64,000 bases of DNA from Didymella arachidicola (lineage: Eukaryota; Ascomycota; Dothideomycetes; Pleosporales; Didymellaceae): contig CM049986.1 in assembly GCA_016630955.3 (NCBI GenBank), forward strand, positions 434,001-498,000, written 5' to 3'. Position 1 is the stretch's first letter; each line of letters opens with the position of its first letter. The position numbers and the translations under genes are program-made. The notes beneath the pieces were generated by a model. That model was not told the origin of the DNA, did no database searches, and worked only from the letters and a program-made list of their open reading frames with translations. Positions 40,416 to 50,868 of the stretch are shown here, in pieces.

Positions 40416-41458
40416 GCTCTGGAGGCGTCTGTCGATCGAAGACGTGATGGAGCCTGCTTATACATTAACACTGCTGCATCATGCGCCTCGAGCTGCGCGG
40501 ATACTCGGCAAGGACGGTACCATAGTTGGTGGTTGGCGCGGTGCTGGGAATGCGCCTGCGCGCTGACTCTCCCGCTGTTGTGGGCGTGTTTGCGCCATAT
40601 GAGCTGCCTTGTCGCGAGCCTGGAGGCTGCTCGCTGCTTTTTCCGCTCGTGGGCGTCGGGTCGCCGTCCGCCATATTGGTGGTCGCAGGATGGGCTGGTG
40701 CAGAGAAAGGAGTAGCTGCGAAGCTGTTGGGCTAACAGACCGCTTATATGATGCGGTGTCGCCCTTGTCAAGGATGCTGGTTTATTTGGCCGCAGTGGTT
40801 TCAGCCGCTAGGAGGCCTGTACGTAGGAAGAAAGACAAAGCCGACATGTGGAAAGACAGCAGACAATGTCGTTATGCCCCTCGATGGGTGCGTGCAAGCA
40901 GCACTGCAGATGACCAGCCAGGATGCCGATCAACCATTCACCAGTTGGTGCAGCTGCAGCTCCCGAGTTCCGCGCGACCCTGTCTTACTTGCGATAAGAC
41001 GCGCTTGCCATCCAGTTTCTGCGCTTTGAAATATACTGGAATCATACGACACAAAGCACACGAGTATTCTTCTTCTCCGCATTCTTTGGCGTATATATTA
41101 CCGTATGTTACGACATCGCTCAGGAATGCGGTGTACCACTGCACTGGACCGGCGATGCTCGACCTGCGGAGATGACGAGAAGGGAAGGGTCCCACTCTCG
41201 CGCTTGCACGTCTTGGGCGTAGCGTGAAATCGGCGAAAGCACGGCCCGCGCTGTTGCATCGCTGGAGCTTGAGATCATCACCATCACCACGCACCAAGAA
41301 ACACACTTTCACAGCCCTTGCCGCCATCGACTATTGGTCCGGAGCCCACACGTGTATACGGCCGCCGAACCTCTAGCTTCACCTCGTCCACCCACTCCAG
41401 CAAACATTCCCTCCTGCACCTGTCCCCGCAAACACCGCCGCCGGCGCCCGCCACCACC
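40416..41458. other. Divergent promoter region of VNX1-type and RPT6 genes
   Basis: About 1 kb between two start codons. GC-rich next to the exchanger, CA/CT-rich just before the Rpt6 ATG (from about 41270). Open frames on both strands here are leaders or shadows without domains. Confidence 0.5.
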
Positions 41459-42682
41459 ATGGCGCTCGATACCTTCTTCCACAACAAGATCGAGGCGATG
41501 AAGCTCGAGATCATCCAGGGGCAGGCTAAACTTCGCCGTCTGGAAGCTCAGCGGAATGACTACAACTCGAGAGTGCGGTTACTGCGGGAGGAGCTCGGCC
41601 TGCTTCAGCAGCCTGGGTCCTATGTTGGTGAGGTTGTCAAGGTCATGGGTACAAAGAAGGTTCTCGTCAAGGTACATCCCGAGGGGAAGTACGGTATGTT
41701 GCGCATATTAAGGTGAAGGAAATTCCGACTGACTTTACCGCTGCTAGTGGTCGATATCGCCGACAACGTAGACATCAGCAAACTCACAGCTGGCAAGCGT
41801 GTCACCCTCCTCAGCGATTCCTACAAGCTCGAAAAGCTGCTGCCGTCCTCGGTTGATCCGCTCGTCTCGCTCATGATGGTCGAGAAGGTGCCAGACAGCA
41901 CGTACGACATGATTGGAGGTCTTGACCAGCAGATCAAGGAGATCAAGGAAGTCATCGAGCTGGGTCTGCAACATCCCGAGCTGTTCGAATCGCTGGGTAT
42001 CGCGCAGCCAAAGGGTGTCCTGCTGTACGGTCCTCCGGGCACAGGAAAGACTCTGCTTGCGCGTGCTGTGGCACATCATGCTGACTGCAAGTTCATCCGA
42101 GTTTCAGGAAGTGAGTTGGTGCAGAAGTACATTGGTGAGGGTAGCCGAATGGTTCGAGAGCTGTTCATCATGGCCCGTGAACACGCGCCCAGCATCATCT
42201 TCATGGACGAAATCGACAGTATTGGTTCAAGCCGTGTGGAGGGAAGCTCAGGCGGTGACTCTGAGGTGCAACGCACTATGTTGGAATTGTTGAACCAGCT
42301 TGATGGCTTTGAGCCCACCAAGAACATCAAGATCATCATGGCAACCAACCGTCTTGACATTCTTGACCCTGCCCTTCTGCGACCCGGACGTATCGACCGC
42401 AAGATCGAATTCCCCCCACCAACCGTCGAGGCGCGCGCCGACATTCTGCGTATTCACTCAAGGAGCATGAACCTGACCCGTGGTATCAACCTCACCAAGA
42501 TCGCGGAGAAGATGAACGGATGCTCAGGTGCTGAGCTGAAGGGTGTGTGCACAGAGGCTGGTATGTACGCGCTCAGGGAGAGGAGAGTACACGTCACACA
42601 GGAGGATTTCGACCTGGCGACAGCCAAGGTCCTGAACAAGCACGATGACAAGGCTGTCAGTTTGGGCAAGTTATGGAAGTAG
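41459..42682 (+). CDS. RPT6: 26S proteasome regulatory ATPase Rpt6
   Basis: One of six AAA+ ATPases in the base of the 19S regulatory particle, unfolding ubiquitinated substrates. Exons 41459-41693 and 41748-42682 encode 389 residues, as in other fungi. The N-terminal coiled coil (KLEIIQGQAKLRRLEAQRND) and OB domain are followed by the AAA module: Walker A GPPGTGKT, Walker B IIFMDEID, sensor 1 MATNR and the arginine-finger segment LRPGRIDRKIEFP. The C-terminus ends SLGKLWK, matching Rpt6 rather than the HbYX-bearing subunits. The intron is phase 1 and splits the KY-VVDIADNVD junction; the exon ends give GTATGT and GCTAG. Start context CACCATGG is strong. Confidence 0.97.
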
Positions 42683-43326
42683 GCGCCGCAGCTGGCCACT
42701 ACGGCGCTGTTCGTGCTTGCTTCTCTTCTGCTCCACAGCTTTGTATTATCAGCATAGCATAATGAGACGTTGGAACGAACGGAACGACAATGCACTCTAC
42801 CTTACACTTGCTTGTGATCTACACTTCACGTGGTATCGCGTCATTACTAGCGCGACTTCTCTCGACAAGCGGTCCAACCCAAGGTGATTCTACTCACCAC
42901 ACCTCCAGAACTGTACGCGCTAAAAGCAGCCAGGAGGTACGATCGTGTCCTACCTGCTTATCTGCAGGCAGTCGGAGCCGTCCAAACCTTCGTTGCTGGG
43001 TGCGACTGCTTTGGCGAATGCGAGGTGGAAGGTTACACCTGCAAGAGCACGTCATGTCGTGCTCGTCTAACCTTGCAGTACCAGTCTGCCGTGCTCACCA
43101 CGGCAGTCATAAATGAGTCCATGGCTCACTGTTGCTGTTTCCAAGAACTCTAGTCTGAAGTTCTCCCTGCGCAACTTGACGCCGTTCAACGAGATGCAAG
43201 GCTGAACAACAAGGCTTCCGGTCTTTCCTGCCCTGAACTAAGCGTCAGACTCGTCGATCTGCACCTTGATCGCGCCTGCCTTTATCAGACACACTTCAAG
43301 TCTCCATCATAATACTCAATCCGACC
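42683..43326. other. Intergenic, promoter of MFS gene
   Basis: 3' flank of RPT6 and 5' region of the transporter. A Cys-rich 90-codon frame at 42884-43153 has no ATG and is not supported. Confidence 0.5.
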
Positions 43327-45016
43327 ATGGCTGACTCAAGTGTAAAACTCGATGAAGCAGCGCAATCCAAACATGCAACCCACGAAGTACCTTCCCTGGA
43401 CCACCCGCCCAAAGGCGTCCTTGAGGACAGCTCTCTAGACCCCGTCTACGCAGCCAAAGCCCGCATTCTCAACAAAGCAATTCAAGAGATAGGCATGGGT
43501 CGATACCAATGGCAGCTCTTCAACGTGATTGGTTGGGGGTGGGCGATGGACAACTTATGGCCCATCACCACATCGCTCATCTTCACACCCGTACGCAACG
43601 AATTCAACCCCGCCCGTCCGCCCTTCCTCACACTGTCGCAAAACATCGGGCTCCTCTTCGGCGCAGTGTTCTGGGGTTTCGGATGCGATATTTTCGGTCG
43701 GCGGTGGGCGTTTAACCTCACGATTGGCATTACAGCCGTGTTTGGCATGATCGCAGCCGGGAGTCCGAATTTCGCTGCTATTGGGGTATTTGCGGCGCTG
43801 TGGAGTGTAGGTGTGGGTGGGAACTTGCCGGTTGATAGTGCAATCTTCTTGGAGTTCTTGCCGGGGAGCCATCAGTATCTGCTTACCGTGCTCTCGATTG
43901 ACTGGGCGCTGGCGCAGGTCTATGCTACGCTTGTTGCGTGGCCGCTGTTGGGGAATTTGACGTGTCAAGAGACTGATGACGAGTGCACGAAGGGTGAGAA
44001 TATGGGGTGGAGGTATTTTCTGATTGTCATGGTGAGTGTTGTAACTGACAGTCGGATCTGCAGACGTACTGACTTTGTGAAGGGCGGCACAGCACTGATT
44101 ATGTTCTTTCTGCGCTTTGTGTGCTTCACCATCTACGAGTCTCCCAAGTACCTCATGGGTAAAGGCGACGACGCGGGCGCAGTCGCCGTCGTCTACGAAG
44201 TTGCTCGCCGCAACGGCAAGACCTCTACGCTAACTCTGGAAGACCTCCAGGCTTGCAACGTCCTCACGTCCGCCACTGTATCCTCAGGTCCAGCAACCCA
44301 GCAAACCGGAGCCTCCGCAGCTGTCAAACGCAACCTGCAGAAACTCGATGCCTCGCATGTAAAGGCGCTGTTCGCCACAAAGAAGCTCGCATACTCAACA
44401 TCTCTCATGTTCGTGTTTCTCTCCTGCTCTGTCAAACAATCGGCCACTGACCCTCGCCAGCACCCTCGTGTGGGCCTTCGTCGGCCTCGGTTTTCCTCTC
44501 TACAATTCCTATCTCCCGTTCATCCAAGCGACGCGAGGCGTCGACTTCGGCGACGGGAGCACCTACACCACATACCGCAACTCGCTGATCATCGCAGTGC
44601 TTGGCGTGCCAGGCTGTCTGCTCGGCGGAGTTCTCGTTGAAACGCCGCGTATCGGGCGCAAAGGTACGCTCGCCTTATCCACTGTGCTGACTGGCGTATT
44701 TCTATTCTGCTCGACGACGGCGCTGGATTCGAACGCACTGCTGGGTTGGAACTGCGCGTACAATTTCATGAGCAATATCATGTATGCGGTGCTGTATGCT
44801 TATACGCCTGAAATATTCGCGACCAAGGATCGTGGGACAGGGAATGCGATCACGGCAAGCGCAAACAGGGTGTTTGGTATTATGGCGCCGATTGTGGCCA
44901 CGTTTGCGAATCTGGAGACGAGTGCGCCGGTGTATGTGTCGGGGGCGTTGTTTATTGCCGCAGGTGTTTTGGTCCTGCTTCTACCATTTGAGAGCCGTGG
45001 GAAGGCTAGTATGTGA
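43327..45016 (+). CDS. MFS transporter, sugar/organic-acid (SV2/NiaP-like) family
   Basis: Plasma-membrane major-facilitator protein of the fungal group related to SV2/NiaP carriers. Exons 43327-44031, 44083-44408 and 44461-45016 give 528 residues. TM1 starts at FNVIGWGWAMDNLWP; the loop motif after TM2 is GCDIFGRRWAF (MFS signature), TM4 shows SVGVGGNLPVDSAIFLEFLP. The second half contains ATRGVDFGDGSTYTTYRNSL and the repeat signature VETPRIGRKG. Intron 1 (51 nt, GTGAGT) is in frame. Intron 2 (52 nt) uses a weaker donor GTTCGT and acceptor CGCCAG; it is needed to join TSLI to TLVWAFVGLGF, which restores a TM helix. Substrate unknown; nicotinate-, quinate- or sugar-like compounds are possible. 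Confidence 0.87.
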
Positions 45017-45425
45017 TAGTCAGAACTCTGTGATAGCAAGCGGACGACCCTGTTTCGGTGTACGACGCAGTCTTGCCGCAGCGGTCGAAGAGGGTGTCGT
45101 TGCGGTCTTCTCACCGAACAAAGGCTAGGGCTGTCAATGGCGCTCTGCGGAAGGTTAGAACCAGGGTAAAGTGACAGTGCATGTACAAAATAGCATTACA
45201 AGGTGTAATGTAGAAGACCCTATTCTCGCGGAACGCCTAATGAACACCAGTAATTCGAAGATCTGACACGTCGCATATGAAACGTTCAAAACGTTGGACA
45301 ATCGTAGCATGACTGCATCATCCGGCTCCAAGCACCTGTGCCAGGCTCAACGATGGTGCCTGAACCAATGGACCTACAAACGCCCTGATCGTATCATGTT
45401 ATCTCCTCTCGCTTGGTCCGGTCCC
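45017..45425. other. Convergent 3' intergenic region
   Basis: Between the 3' ends of the MFS and Rab genes; nothing recognised. Confidence 0.5.
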
Positions 45426-46198
45426 TTAACAGCACTTTCCGCCCATGCCAGCGTTTGCGCCCCCTGCATCACCAACGTTCACCGATGGGCCGGCTGTCTG
45501 ATCCGATCGTGCGCTATCGATGAGCCTCTTCTTGATGTCAGAGGCGAGCGAGTAGAATGCTTGGTCGACGTTGATGTTGCTCTTTGCGGAGACCTCGAGG
45601 AAAGGAATGCCAAGTTCGTCGGCAAGGGCCTGGCCTCGCTCTGTGCTGACGGCGCGCTTCTCCTCCCAGTCGCACTTGTTGCCGATGAGGATCTTGTTGA
45701 CGCCTTCGGTTGCGTGCTGTTCCACGTTGGAAAACCAGGTGCGGATGTCTATCATACGTGTTAGTCGTGTCCTCTGTACCTTTGCAAGACTGCAGCTCGA
45801 GCGACGTACTGTTGAAACTCCTCTCGTCGGTAACATCGTAGACTAGCAGGATACCCATGGCACCGCGGTAGTATGCTGTGGTGATTGTCCTGAAGCGCTC
45901 CTGGCCAGCGGTGTCCCAGATCTGGAGCTTGACACGCTTGCCATCGAGCTCGATCGTCCTTATCTTGAAGTCGATACCGATGGTGGTGATGAAGGAGGGA
46001 GTGAACGAGTCTTCACTGAAGCGCAGCAGACAGCATGACTTGCCTACACCGGAATCGCCGATCAGCAGGAGCTTGATCTATAGTGGTCTGTTAGTAAGTG
46101 GCCCTGCGATCTATCCAAGCGGCGGACTGGATAGCATTCTCGTTAGGTGACCAGCAGGGAAGACTCACGAGAAAGTCATAGTTTCTTGTCCCAGCCAT
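45426..46198 (-). CDS. Rab GTPase of the Sec4/Ypt2 (Rab8) group
   Basis: Secretory Rab that docks post-Golgi vesicles at the exocyst and plasma membrane. Exons 46198-46169, 46077-45810 and 45748-45426 give 206 residues. Starts MAGTRNYDFLIKLLLIGDSG; G1 GDSGVGKS, switch I FITTIGIDFKIRTIE (effector loop of the Sec4/Rab8/Ypt2 class), G3 WDTAGQERFRTIT, G4 NKCD, G5 SAK. RSFNNIRTWFSNVEQHA spans the second splice junction and fixes it (A|AC). The tail GANAGMGGKCC carries a double-cysteine geranylgeranylation signal. Introns are 91 and 61 nt with GTGAGT and GTACGT donors. Confidence 0.94.
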
Positions 46199-46679
46199 AT
46201 TTGCGAAAGTGTGTGCGGTGGTTGATTATGCGTATGTGGTCGCTATCGAGGGAGAGTGGTTGTGGCGGTGCTCCCGCTGGCGAGCGAAGGTGGCCTGTAC
46301 TGGTGGCGCTGAGAGATGCGTAAGCGATGGTAGTTCGAGCAGGCAAGGTGTCGGTGGCGGTGAGTTTAGCGGGCGACGAGGTGCAGTGGGTGGTGAATGT
46401 TGATGCGCGGTAACGGTGCTGCGGGCGTGCAGGCAACTGACGTTGCAGCAGCGCCATTGCCAAGAATGATTGGGGTCGCCAGCCCGTCACCCATGCCTCT
46501 CAGCCTGTCATGTGTCTGCAAAGCCACCAAAATTGGACCCTGACTCGCATAAACATCATGCTTCTCGGCTTTCCGGAACACTATACGCAATCCATGTCGT
46601 TGCTATATCGTTGCTATAAAGCTCTTTGTCCATGTCATTTTGTGGTGTATGTAAGCTTTCGTTTGTTTGCTACAGCGCA
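46199..46679. other. Promoter of the Rab gene and 3' flank of NCA2
   Basis: About 480 bases, GC-rich with GGTGG/GGCGG motifs near the Rab start. No gene seen. Confidence 0.5.
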
Positions 46680-48674
46680 TCACGTAAACCACTTGGAGTA
46701 CGCCCAGCGTATTCTCTCTACCACCTTCTGCTGCTTCTCCAACCCACTTCGCACATCTACTAGCTCATCGATCTCCACCAGGAACTCATGGAAAATGCGC
46801 CTCGGCAGGATACCGCTCGCAGCCTGTCGTAGGAGGTGCACTTCACACAGCAACAACCCATGATCTTGGTATGACATCTCTCCGAACTCAGTTGGCCGTG
46901 CAGCTGTCAGGACGCGATCGATGTTGCGGAGGATGAGCAGCAACTGGCCCTGCTTTGCCCATTGCTGCACGCCCTTGCGGCTACTGAAGACACCCCTCAG
47001 CCAGCGGTAGACGGCAATGGAGACAAGCACACCGGGTGTCAGACCGATGAACCCAAAGAGCAACTCTTGACTCTTCAGAATGCTATCGATACCGCTCATG
47101 GCAAGCTCGACGTCAACCTTGGTTTTCTGCACCTGTATCAGCAGGGCGCTTGCAAGATTTCCCACGATAGCGCCTTTCACTGGGCTTTGAATGTCCTTCT
47201 CGTACGACCTGAGCACAGTAGTAAGATCTCCCTCCCTGACCTTGGCCCTGATGTCTGCGATCTGCGACTCATTGAGGGCAGGGCCATCAGGGTTCTTCAC
47301 AGCAAAGTCGACAACCATGCGCTCCAGACTTGCTCGGTCAGACTCAAGGCTGCGCTTGCTCATAATGGAAACCTCGCTGTCCTCGTCGTGACGAATTGTA
47401 CCAATAACCTTTTTGGTTGGCTCAACCACCCAATTTGTCCAGAAGTCGATGACGGTCTGTCCGAGCTCGCGGATCCATGTCTTGATCTGCTCTTGACGAT
47501 TCACAGCAATACGCAGAATCGTCGTACTCGAGAGCAAGAAGACGGTGGCAGGGAGCCAGTAGCGAACCAGACGAGAGGGACGTCCGTTTTCTTTAACGAC
47601 CGCATTGAAGTGGGTCTTGTAGGTAGGTAGGGCATGGCGTAGCAGGTATCGTAGACGGTCAGCAACGGCAGATGGCTTGAGCGCTGTTGCAGATTCGTGG
47701 GCAGAGGCGCCATGGAGTTCGTAGTAGTGGTCATCTTGCGTGATGTTGGCTACAGAGTCGTCGAACTTATCGACAGATAGCTCGGCCGAATTGACAGTCT
47801 GGATGACAGCGTCCATTAGAGCAATGCTCTTAGTGACCACTGCCTTCCACTTGTGCTTGTTGTCGTGTGTGCCGAATGGATGGGGAGACTGAAAGCCTTC
47901 GTCGTGAATGTTCTCGTTGCTCAGACCTTCTCCCAGCAGCACACCCAGGGCGTTGGCGTTGACCAGCCGGATTTTCTTGAGAGCCGCGCGTTTCCTCCTG
48001 CCTTCGTTTCGTACCATTGCCAGTGGGCTGATGACTCGGCGTTGTATGTTGGCAACACTGCGCTCCTGCACAGACTGCTTGACCAGTCCGTAGAACTGCC
48101 TCCATCCGTCCGCCATTTCTCCGCCCTTGGACCTTACATCATGGTATATTTCCTTAGACCAGTTCCACACTCGCAGTGGTGATGTCTGGATCGAGTAGAG
48201 GCCGGCGAACCGGTACGTAGATAGCACATCGTCCCAGTACCAGAGGTCGTCCTCGAGCGGGATGGTCTGCTCTAGGATGGTGTTCAGCACTTCGCCGTAT
48301 GCTTGCGTGGTGGCCTTGCTGAGCAGCAACCATTCGAGTTCGTGTTCGTAGCTCGCGTCGTTGCTAGAAGCATCGTTGCTGCTGCTGTTGTCTTGTGCAA
48401 ACCACTGGGCGCATGTTGTGCAGCTACTAGAGAAGTCTGCTCGATCGAGCGTCTCAAGAATCCTGTCGCGGGGAACTAAGGATGACTTGGAGCTTGCTGT
48501 GGTCGAAAGGCTCTTAATGAGGTTCTGCAGGTGGGCGATGCGTGCTGTCTTCTCGGGGTCGTGGGCCTCCGCAGCGCTCAGGGTCGAGAAGCTCTCGCCA
48601 GCACGTGTGGACGAGAGCTGCAGCCGGTCGAGGGCGCCATCGATGCGTCGAATTTGGTCGACCACGAAAGACAT
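46680..48674 (-). CDS. NCA2: NCA2-like mitochondrial ATP synthase regulator
   Basis: Mitochondrial membrane protein; in yeast NCA2 with NCA3 controls expression of the mitochondrial ATP6/ATP8 genes. Single exon of 664 residues from the ATG of MSFVVDQIRRIDGALDRLQL; an upstream in-frame extension has only TTG. The NCA2 domain covers the C-terminal half, with two hydrophobic segments: YWLPATVFLLSSTTILRIAV and LLFGFIGLTPGVLVSIAVYR. The block IQTSPLRVWNWSKEIY and the C-terminal GLLLCEVHLLRQ are characteristic of the family. N-terminal regions are helical and divergent, as usual. Confidence 0.9.
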   Translation of the reverse strand: MSFVVDQIRRIDGALDRLQLSSTRAGESFSTLSAAEAHDPEKTARIAHLQNLIKSLSTTASSKSSLVPRDRILETLDRADFSSSCTTCAQWFAQDNSSSNDASSNDASYEHELEWLLLSKATTQAYGEVLNTILEQTIPLEDDLWYWDDVLSTYRFAGLYSIQTSPLRVWNWSKEIYHDVRSKGGEMADGWRQFYGLVKQSVQERSVANIQRRVISPLAMVRNEGRRKRAALKKIRLVNANALGVLLGEGLSNENIHDEGFQSPHPFGTHDNKHKWKAVVTKSIALMDAVIQTVNSAELSVDKFDDSVANITQDDHYYELHGASAHESATALKPSAVADRLRYLLRHALPTYKTHFNAVVKENGRPSRLVRYWLPATVFLLSSTTILRIAVNRQEQIKTWIRELGQTVIDFWTNWVVEPTKKVIGTIRHDEDSEVSIMSKRSLESDRASLERMVVDFAVKNPDGPALNESQIADIRAKVREGDLTTVLRSYEKDIQSPVKGAIVGNLASALLIQVQKTKVDVELAMSGIDSILKSQELLFGFIGLTPGVLVSIAVYRWLRGVFSSRKGVQQWAKQGQLLLILRNIDRVLTAARPTEFGEMSYQDHGLLLCEVHLLRQAASGILPRRIFHEFLVEIDELVDVRSGLEKQQKVVERIRWAYSKWFT

Positions 48675-49005
48675 CGTGTCGCCGTGTTGACCAAGCAATG
48701 CGGGCGCGCACCAGCTGAGTATTTAGCACCGATGTGATACCAGGATCGCGCGCCAGCCCGCCGCGGCGATCTATGAACATGACGTAGCCCCAATGCTCAT
48801 GCCAATCACAAGCTTTCACAAAGACGAAGCCACGCTTTGAACAGCGTAATACATGGAGATAAATAGCGTCACGCGTAAAAAAACGACATAACGGAGTCTT
48901 TTGAGAATGTTTCGCGTGTATTACAATCGTCTAGACTATGCTCTATACATCTAGCTATTTACGATACCAGCGCATCTGCTCAAAGTGCAGAGAGCCTCAA
49001 CAAGA
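48675..49005. other. Intergenic between NCA2 and the CFEM protein
   Basis: 330 bases, AT-rich near 48840-48960. No gene seen. Confidence 0.5.
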
Positions 49006-50868
49006 TTACAAGGCAAAGAACGCCAGCAGAGCACCAAGAATGGCGTGATGAGCCTCGAGCTTAAAAGGTACCGCAGCACCAGTGAACTCAGCAGGCGAGG
49101 TGGGGCTGAGAGCTCCAGTGCCTGTGGGCTTGAAGGTGGCAAGCGTTGTGCCAGCTACAGGGCCCGTAGGGTAAGGCGCGACGGCAGTGGTGCTTGCAGG
49201 AGTCTGCGCAGGTGCAGTGCCAGCGATGAGACCGACAGGTTCAGTGGGGGCCGCAGCGCCGGCCACGCTAGTCTCGGTAGTGAAGTGAACCTGAGGGATA
49301 GTGAGAGTAGTTGAACCGTATGTGATTGTGGTGCAAGGAGTCGATGCAGCAGAGCTCTCAGAAGGAGAGGTGCTCTCGCCGCCAGATGGGACCTCAGGGG
49401 CGGGAGTGGTGCCGGGAACAGCAGCACTGGAGCTGCCGACTTCACCCGCAGGAGTGCTCACGCCGCCAGCAGGAGCAGTGGGCGAAGCAGGAGTTGGATT
49501 GAGGGGGATGTAAGAGGGGCAGTTGGTGACGAGACCAGGGTTCTCAGGGACATGCTCAGCGCAGATACCGATGAGATACTGGAGTGACTGGCGGGTCTCG
49601 TCATCGGTGCCACACCAAGCAGACACACAGTCAATGACGTTCTTAGTGAAGTCCTTGTTCTTGCAGTAGCATGATGCATCAGCGTTGTTCTTGCAGTTGC
49701 CAGAGATCTCGAGCCAGGTGTTCATGCATTTGGGCAAGACATCAGGAGGGCTGACAGGCGAGTAGCTGGGGCTGGAAGGCGAAGGCTGAGGAACGCCTGT
49801 GCTCATGATGACCGAGTAGGACGAAGCGGCAGAAGCAGGAGGGGTTGAGGCGGCGGTGGTAACAGCAGTAGTGCCGTCGCAAGATGCTCCGTAGCTGCCG
49901 TCGCAGGCAGACGTGCTGGTGCTCTCCACTGGGGGCTGAGAAACAAGAGTCTCTTGTGTGGAGGGAGCAGTGGTTGCAGGAACAGAGCTGTTGGTGTAGT
50001 GGACGGAGGAGAATGTGCCAGAGATGAGGGATATGGATGTCTCAACAGGTGCCGAAGAAACAAGCGTGGTGCCTTCGCAGGAATCTTGTCCGTAGCCGCC
50101 GCAGGGAGTGGAAGGAGTCTCAGTAGCAGGAAGAGTGGGAACCGAGACCTCAAGGGTCGATGAAGGCACTTCAGCGCTCGACGAGACAGTGACCTCGGTG
50201 GCGGGAGCACTGGAAGCAGGAGCGGAAGAGACAGGCTGAGAGACAATGGGGGCAGATGACGAGGGAGCCGAAGGAGGCGAAGGAGGCGTGTAACCCTTGC
50301 CAGGGTTGCAGTCGAAGCCGATGTTGTGGAAGCCGATCTCACACTCCTTGTCGGACTTTTCGTGCTTGGGAAGGTAGACGTCGACTGACTTTGCACCACC
50401 ACACTGTGTATTCTGAATAGTGGATCCGGAGGAGCTGCAAGGAGCAACCTGCTTACACTTGGATCCGTCCTCCATGGTGTAGTGGAGCTCGAGGTCTACG
50501 TCGAACTCGACCGACACATCGATGTGCGTGATAGAGAAGCCAGATTTCCGCTTATCACAGCCGAAAGAAGCAGGCTTCTCCTTGCTGACCTTGTTTTTGA
50601 TGCACTTGGAGCCGAACGTGCGCTTCGTGATGAGATCGCGCTTGCCGAAAGAGTTCGAGCACTTCCAGCCACTAAAGAAGTCAAAGTCGCCGTAGCTGAA
50701 GTTCGAATCGCCATCCTTGAGATCCGACCAGTCGAATCCGGCCTTTTGCTTATCGCTACATTCGTTGTTGTTGTACTTGGGAGAGTTGAAAGGGCTGCCA
50801 AACATATTCCATGTGGCAGCAGCATGGCCGACAAGGCCAGTGGCAAGGACAGCCTGAGTGACCTTCAT
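49006..50868 (-). CDS. GPI-anchored cell-wall protein with internal CFEM-like domain
   Basis: 620 residues, single exon. Signal peptide MKVTQAVLATGLVGHAAA, then a cysteine-containing N-terminal globular domain (about 20-195) with DWSDLKDGDSNFSYGDFDFF, long Ser/Thr/Pro-rich stalks, two short CxGxYGxxxCxG modules (CGGYGQDSCEG; CDGSYGASCDG) and a CFEM-like eight-cysteine region near residues 380-440 (PKCMNTWLEISGNCKNNADA then SCYCKNKDF and CVSAWCGTDD). The C-terminus FKLEAHHAILGALLAFFAL with preceding small residues is a GPI signal. Such proteins sit in the wall and, in CFEM members, can bind haem/iron or contribute to adhesion and virulence; which applies here is unknown. Confidence 0.85.
   Translation of the reverse strand: MKVTQAVLATGLVGHAAATWNMFGSPFNSPKYNNNECSDKQKAGFDWSDLKDGDSNFSYGDFDFFSGWKCSNSFGKRDLITKRTFGSKCIKNKVSKEKPASFGCDKRKSGFSITHIDVSVEFDVDLELHYTMEDGSKCKQVAPCSSSGSTIQNTQCGGAKSVDVYLPKHEKSDKECEIGFHNIGFDCNPGKGYTPPSPPSAPSSSAPIVSQPVSSAPASSAPATEVTVSSSAEVPSSTLEVSVPTLPATETPSTPCGGYGQDSCEGTTLVSSAPVETSISLISGTFSSVHYTNSSVPATTAPSTQETLVSQPPVESTSTSACDGSYGASCDGTTAVTTAASTPPASAASSYSVIMSTGVPQPSPSSPSYSPVSPPDVLPKCMNTWLEISGNCKNNADASCYCKNKDFTKNVIDCVSAWCGTDDETRQSLQYLIGICAEHVPENPGLVTNCPSYIPLNPTPASPTAPAGGVSTPAGEVGSSSAAVPGTTPAPEVPSGGESTSPSESSAASTPCTTITYGSTTLTIPQVHFTTETSVAGAAAPTEPVGLIAGTAPAQTPASTTAVAPYPTGPVAGTTLATFKPTGTGALSPTSPAEFTGAAVPFKLEAHHAILGALLAFFAL

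Noticed and set aside
42884..43153. Cys-rich small secreted protein candidate downstream of RPT6
   Set aside because: The frame has no ATG and no signal peptide, and the cysteine spacing matches no effector family I recognise.
44409..44460. Uninterrupted reading through MFS exon 2 as a 437-residue truncated protein
   Set aside because: The following 556 bases encode the rest of a conserved facilitator; a 52-nt GT-AG intron restores the transmembrane helix and full length.
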